In this document: positions 6,072 to 8,294 of the stretch, piece by piece
Position numbering within the stretch: the stretch's first letter is position 1
How the letters are laid out: every line of letters begins with the position of its first letter
Assembly: GCA_030605265.1 (NCBI GenBank)
Contig: JAUWIR010000166.1
Span: forward strand, 1-8,294
Direction of reading: 5' to 3'
DNA length: 8,294 bases
From: Pseudomonadota bacterium
Lineage (GTDB): Bacteria; SZUA-182; DTGQ01
Program-made: the position numbers and the translations under genes
Notes under the pieces: model-generated
Database searches by the model: none
What the model was told of the DNA's origin: nothing
Seen by the model: the letters and a program-made list of their open reading frames with translations, nothing else

Positions 6072-7841
6072 TTACTCCTTCTTGGAAAAAAGGGATTGAA
6101 GGCGATCCCACACCTCAATGTGAAACCAATTTTTTATGATCCAACTTACATTCATACGTAATAATTGAGTAGGCCACTCTAATTCTTTTTTTTCACAAAT
6201 GGTAGATTCACTCAACTTTTTAAACTGATTGGCCAATTTTTGTAAATGATCTTTTTTTTCCTCTTCATTTGTATTTTCCATAATTTTCTCAATTTCAGCC
6301 ATTGTTTGCCAGGCCGATTTCATTCTCTTTTCCGTTAGTTCAGCTTTTTTGAAATTGATTAAACCAAACCTAGCTTTCAATTGATTTAAGGCTATTCCCG
6401 CCTCATAGGAACTATCAACAATTTCTTGACGACTCATCCATTTTGTTTCATAACTAAGCATGTATTTCCAACTATAACTCTCCATGGCCTTGCGATAATC
6501 CTCTACAGTGCGATAGAAAATTTTATACCCGTATTTTTCGGGATTTTCAAAGGCTTCACTGCCCGGATCAATAAAAGGAACAAAAGGGGATATAAATGGG
6601 ATTACCTTCTTTGACTGACCAAAATTCTCCAATAAATATTTATTATATTCTATTGTATCTAATACTGATTGGTAGGTTTGCCGAGATAATCCTATCATAA
6701 AAAAAAGGTCAATACGTTTGCATCCCAGATTGAGCGCTGTCTTAAGCATACGCTCTAATTCTTGATTGCCGTAAGGTCTGCCAAAAAAACGCCTGATATT
6801 TTCATCATGAGATTCAGGTGATATTTCAATATTAAAATGTGGGAGGGCCTCACTAATAAGTTCTAAAATATCATCTCCCGGGGGAATAAAAAATTCCATA
6901 GCCACTGGATTGCGAATTTTCTGTTTTTTCAGGGTTTTCAAGAATTCCACAGCATATTCTTTCCCAGCTTGCATAATATCACCGATAATAATTATGGGGG
7001 CATTAAGGTTCCGATCTATTTCTTTAAGGTCATCAGCCAAAATTTCCGGATTTCGAAAAGCAGGTTTTTTTCGATTGCAGGTGTTTTTAAAAAAATAGGC
7101 TGCTCCGCCGCAAGTCTTACAGGTATGGGTGCATCCACGGACATTGAAGGCCGCTGTAGCAGGATAACTTAGCCAGTTTTGATAGGGAGTATAACCGCTT
7201 AAATCACGAAAACGGATTACCTTTCTGACAATGTGAGAATAATCAATTTTAATATCATTCATGTGGGCAGGAACATGGGTTAAGGGGTTTTCTCTTACCT
7301 TACCCTCTTTATTACGCCACGATAAATTCGGCACATTTTCATAAGACAAACCAGTCTTAATGGCTGTCAATAATTGCCTCAAAGGTTCCTCAGTGGAATC
7401 TCCTCTCATCACAAAATCAATTTGAGGATATTTGCGGATAAGTTCTTCATGATAGTAGGTGGATGAGAACCCCCCGAAAACTACAGGTATACAGGGATGA
7501 ATTTTTTTCACAATTCCAGCTAAAGCTAAGCTGCCTTGAACATGAGGCATCCAGTGTAAATCAATACCGAATAATAAGGGATGTAATTTACTAATGAACT
7601 TTTCCACATCAAATCGTTTACTTATTAACATTTTCAAGGCGATATTGACAATGCGGACTTGATAACCAAATCGATGGAGGTATTCTGATATACTGGTGAA
7701 TCCGATGGGATACATTTCAAAAATCGGGGAAGAGGGGACAAGGTCACTTATGGGGCCAAATAGTATAGATTTCTTTCTAAAATCATAAACAGTTGGAGGA
7801 TGTAATAAAATTAAATCCGCTCTATCTCTCAGATGCATCAT
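6072..7841 (-). CDS. B12-binding domain / radical SAM protein of unknown substrate
   Basis: 589-residue class-B-like radical SAM protein. The N-terminal part (about 8-165) is a cobalamin-binding-type fold: DLILLHPPTVYDF, YPIGFTSISEYLHRFGYQVRIVN, FGIDLHWMPH (91-100), then the typical VVFGGFSSTYYHEEL and DFVMRGDSTEEPL. The radical SAM core (about 228-430) holds the [4Fe-4S] motif RGCTHTCKTC, with Cys237, Cys241 and Cys244 (CxxxCxxC), a later EISPESHDENIRRFFGRPYG (339-358) and FMIGLSRQTYQSV (381-393). A Lys/Glu-rich helical tail of about 140 residues follows. No DxHxxG cobalamin-ligating motif is present in the loop after the first strand. The overall pattern resembles what I recall as the TIGR04190 (Ta0216-like) family, whose reaction is unknown to me. 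The start overlaps the selB stop as ATGA (7838-7841); a second in-frame ATG directly follows (7836-7838). Translational coupling to selB is likely. No Sec codon is evident inside it. Confidence 0.9.
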   Translation of the reverse strand: MMHLRDRADLILLHPPTVYDFRKKSILFGPISDLVPSSPIFEMYPIGFTSISEYLHRFGYQVRIVNIALKMLISKRFDVEKFISKLHPLLFGIDLHWMPHVQGSLALAGIVKKIHPCIPVVFGGFSSTYYHEELIRKYPQIDFVMRGDSTEEPLRQLLTAIKTGLSYENVPNLSWRNKEGKVRENPLTHVPAHMNDIKIDYSHIVRKVIRFRDLSGYTPYQNWLSYPATAAFNVRGCTHTCKTCGGAAYFFKNTCNRKKPAFRNPEILADDLKEIDRNLNAPIIIIGDIMQAGKEYAVEFLKTLKKQKIRNPVAMEFFIPPGDDILELISEALPHFNIEISPESHDENIRRFFGRPYGNQELERMLKTALNLGCKRIDLFFMIGLSRQTYQSVLDTIEYNKYLLENFGQSKKVIPFISPFVPFIDPGSEAFENPEKYGYKIFYRTVEDYRKAMESYSWKYMLSYETKWMSRQEIVDSSYEAGIALNQLKARFGLINFKKAELTEKRMKSAWQTMAEIEKIMENTNEEEKKDHLQKLANQFKKLSESTICEKKELEWPTQLLRMNVSWIIKNWFHIEVWDRLQSLFSKKE

Positions 7842-8294
7842 GTTTTCTTTTTTAAAATTCTTTTATCACCTATACGCATAGTGATATTTACTGAGTCAAA
7901 ATATTCAAGAAGAGATATAGCGAATTTTCTGGAAAAACTGAATAATTCTTTAAAGCTGACCACGGATATATCATTATTATCATAAAAATATTCCTGTAGT
8001 TTTTTCCTGATTTGCTCCATGCTCTCCTGATGAAATAATACCTTTTCTTTTACTTTGATTAACACCCCTTCCTCTATTAAAAAATCTATTAACCTTAGGG
8101 TACCAACTTTCCCCTGGCAAGCATCCAATACCGCATCAAGGTTTGGAGGTTGGAATCCTGCGTTAAGATAAATATCTAAAATTCTCTTTTTTTGCTTTTC
8201 TTCCTCTAAGGATAATTTTGTGCTGTGAGTAGCCAGCGACAGCAATTTCTCTCTTATGAAAATTTTCTTTTTTGCTGACAAATCTTCCAAAATA
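7838..8294 (-). CDS. selB: Selenocysteine-specific translation elongation factor SelB, C-terminal part (partial, cut by window edge)
   Basis: About 152 residues of the C-terminal winged-helix region of SelB, the EF-Tu-like GTPase that brings Sec-tRNA(Sec) to UGA codons by binding the mRNA SECIS hairpin. The segment HSTKLSLEEEKQKKRILDIY and AGFQPPNLDAVLDA fits winged-helix domain 3; LFHQESMEQIRKKLQEYF begins domain 4, which ends in the family signature SRKFAISLLEYFD and MRIGDKRILKKK. This last domain is the SECIS-binding one in characterised SelB. The frame stays open to the right edge: the TTG at 8288-8290 is merely an internal Leu codon preceded by ATT, so the GTPase domains should lie beyond 8294. 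It overlaps the radical SAM gene by 4 nt. Its presence implies the organism makes selenoproteins. Confidence 0.9.
   Translation of the reverse strand, partial: ILEDLSAKKKIFIREKLLSLATHSTKLSLEEEKQKKRILDIYLNAGFQPPNLDAVLDACQGKVGTLRLIDFLIEEGVLIKVKEKVLFHQESMEQIRKKLQEYFYDNNDISVVSFKELFSFSRKFAISLLEYFDSVNITMRIGDKRILKKKT

Noticed and set aside
7838..8290. Complete 150-residue gene starting at TTG 8288-8290
   Set aside because: The frame is open to the window edge and the protein matches only the SelB C-terminus, so this is an internal Leu codon of a longer gene.
1..8294. CRISPR array, tRNA or rRNA genes, complete insertion sequence
   Set aside because: No regularly spaced repeats, tRNA-like cloverleaf, rRNA segments or transposase reading frame were seen on either strand.

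Overview
The window looks like a Gram-negative bacterial chromosome, most likely an anaerobic Desulfobacterota (deltaproteobacterium)-like organism. It carries a tripartite RND efflux system with an outer-membrane TolC-type channel, the C-terminal end of the selenocysteine elongation factor SelB, and a B12-binding/radical SAM protein of a type typical of anaerobes. The taxonomic guess is inference from gene content; no rRNA or tRNA gene is visible.

Layout. Positions 1-118 are non-coding and hold a strong 14-bp-stem hairpin and two small dyads. Positions 119-4336 (+) encode a periplasmic adaptor (membrane fusion protein) followed, through a 1-nt TAATG overlap, by an RND inner-membrane pump. 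Positions 4337-4474 form a short gap with a direct AGGCACA repeat and a hairpin. Positions 4475-6049 (+) encode the TolC-like outer-membrane channel. After a 22-bp convergent gap, the minus strand carries a B12-binding/radical SAM protein (6072-7841). Upstream of it, overlapping by ATGA, is the 3' end of selB, which runs off the right edge (7838-8294).

How the genes work together. Adaptor, pump and channel would form one envelope-spanning efflux complex, but two of the three genes look damaged as read. The adaptor reading frame has no signal peptide or membrane anchor and no clear ribosome binding site. The pump is split by one extra C at 2365/2366; removing it restores a normal 1031-residue RND protein. 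Either the operon is decaying or the assembly has an error at the second site. The minus-strand pair is translationally coupled and visibly more AT-rich than the efflux genes. No clearly new system is evident; the most useful leads are the broken efflux operon and the coupling of selB to a radical SAM/B12 enzyme of unknown substrate.
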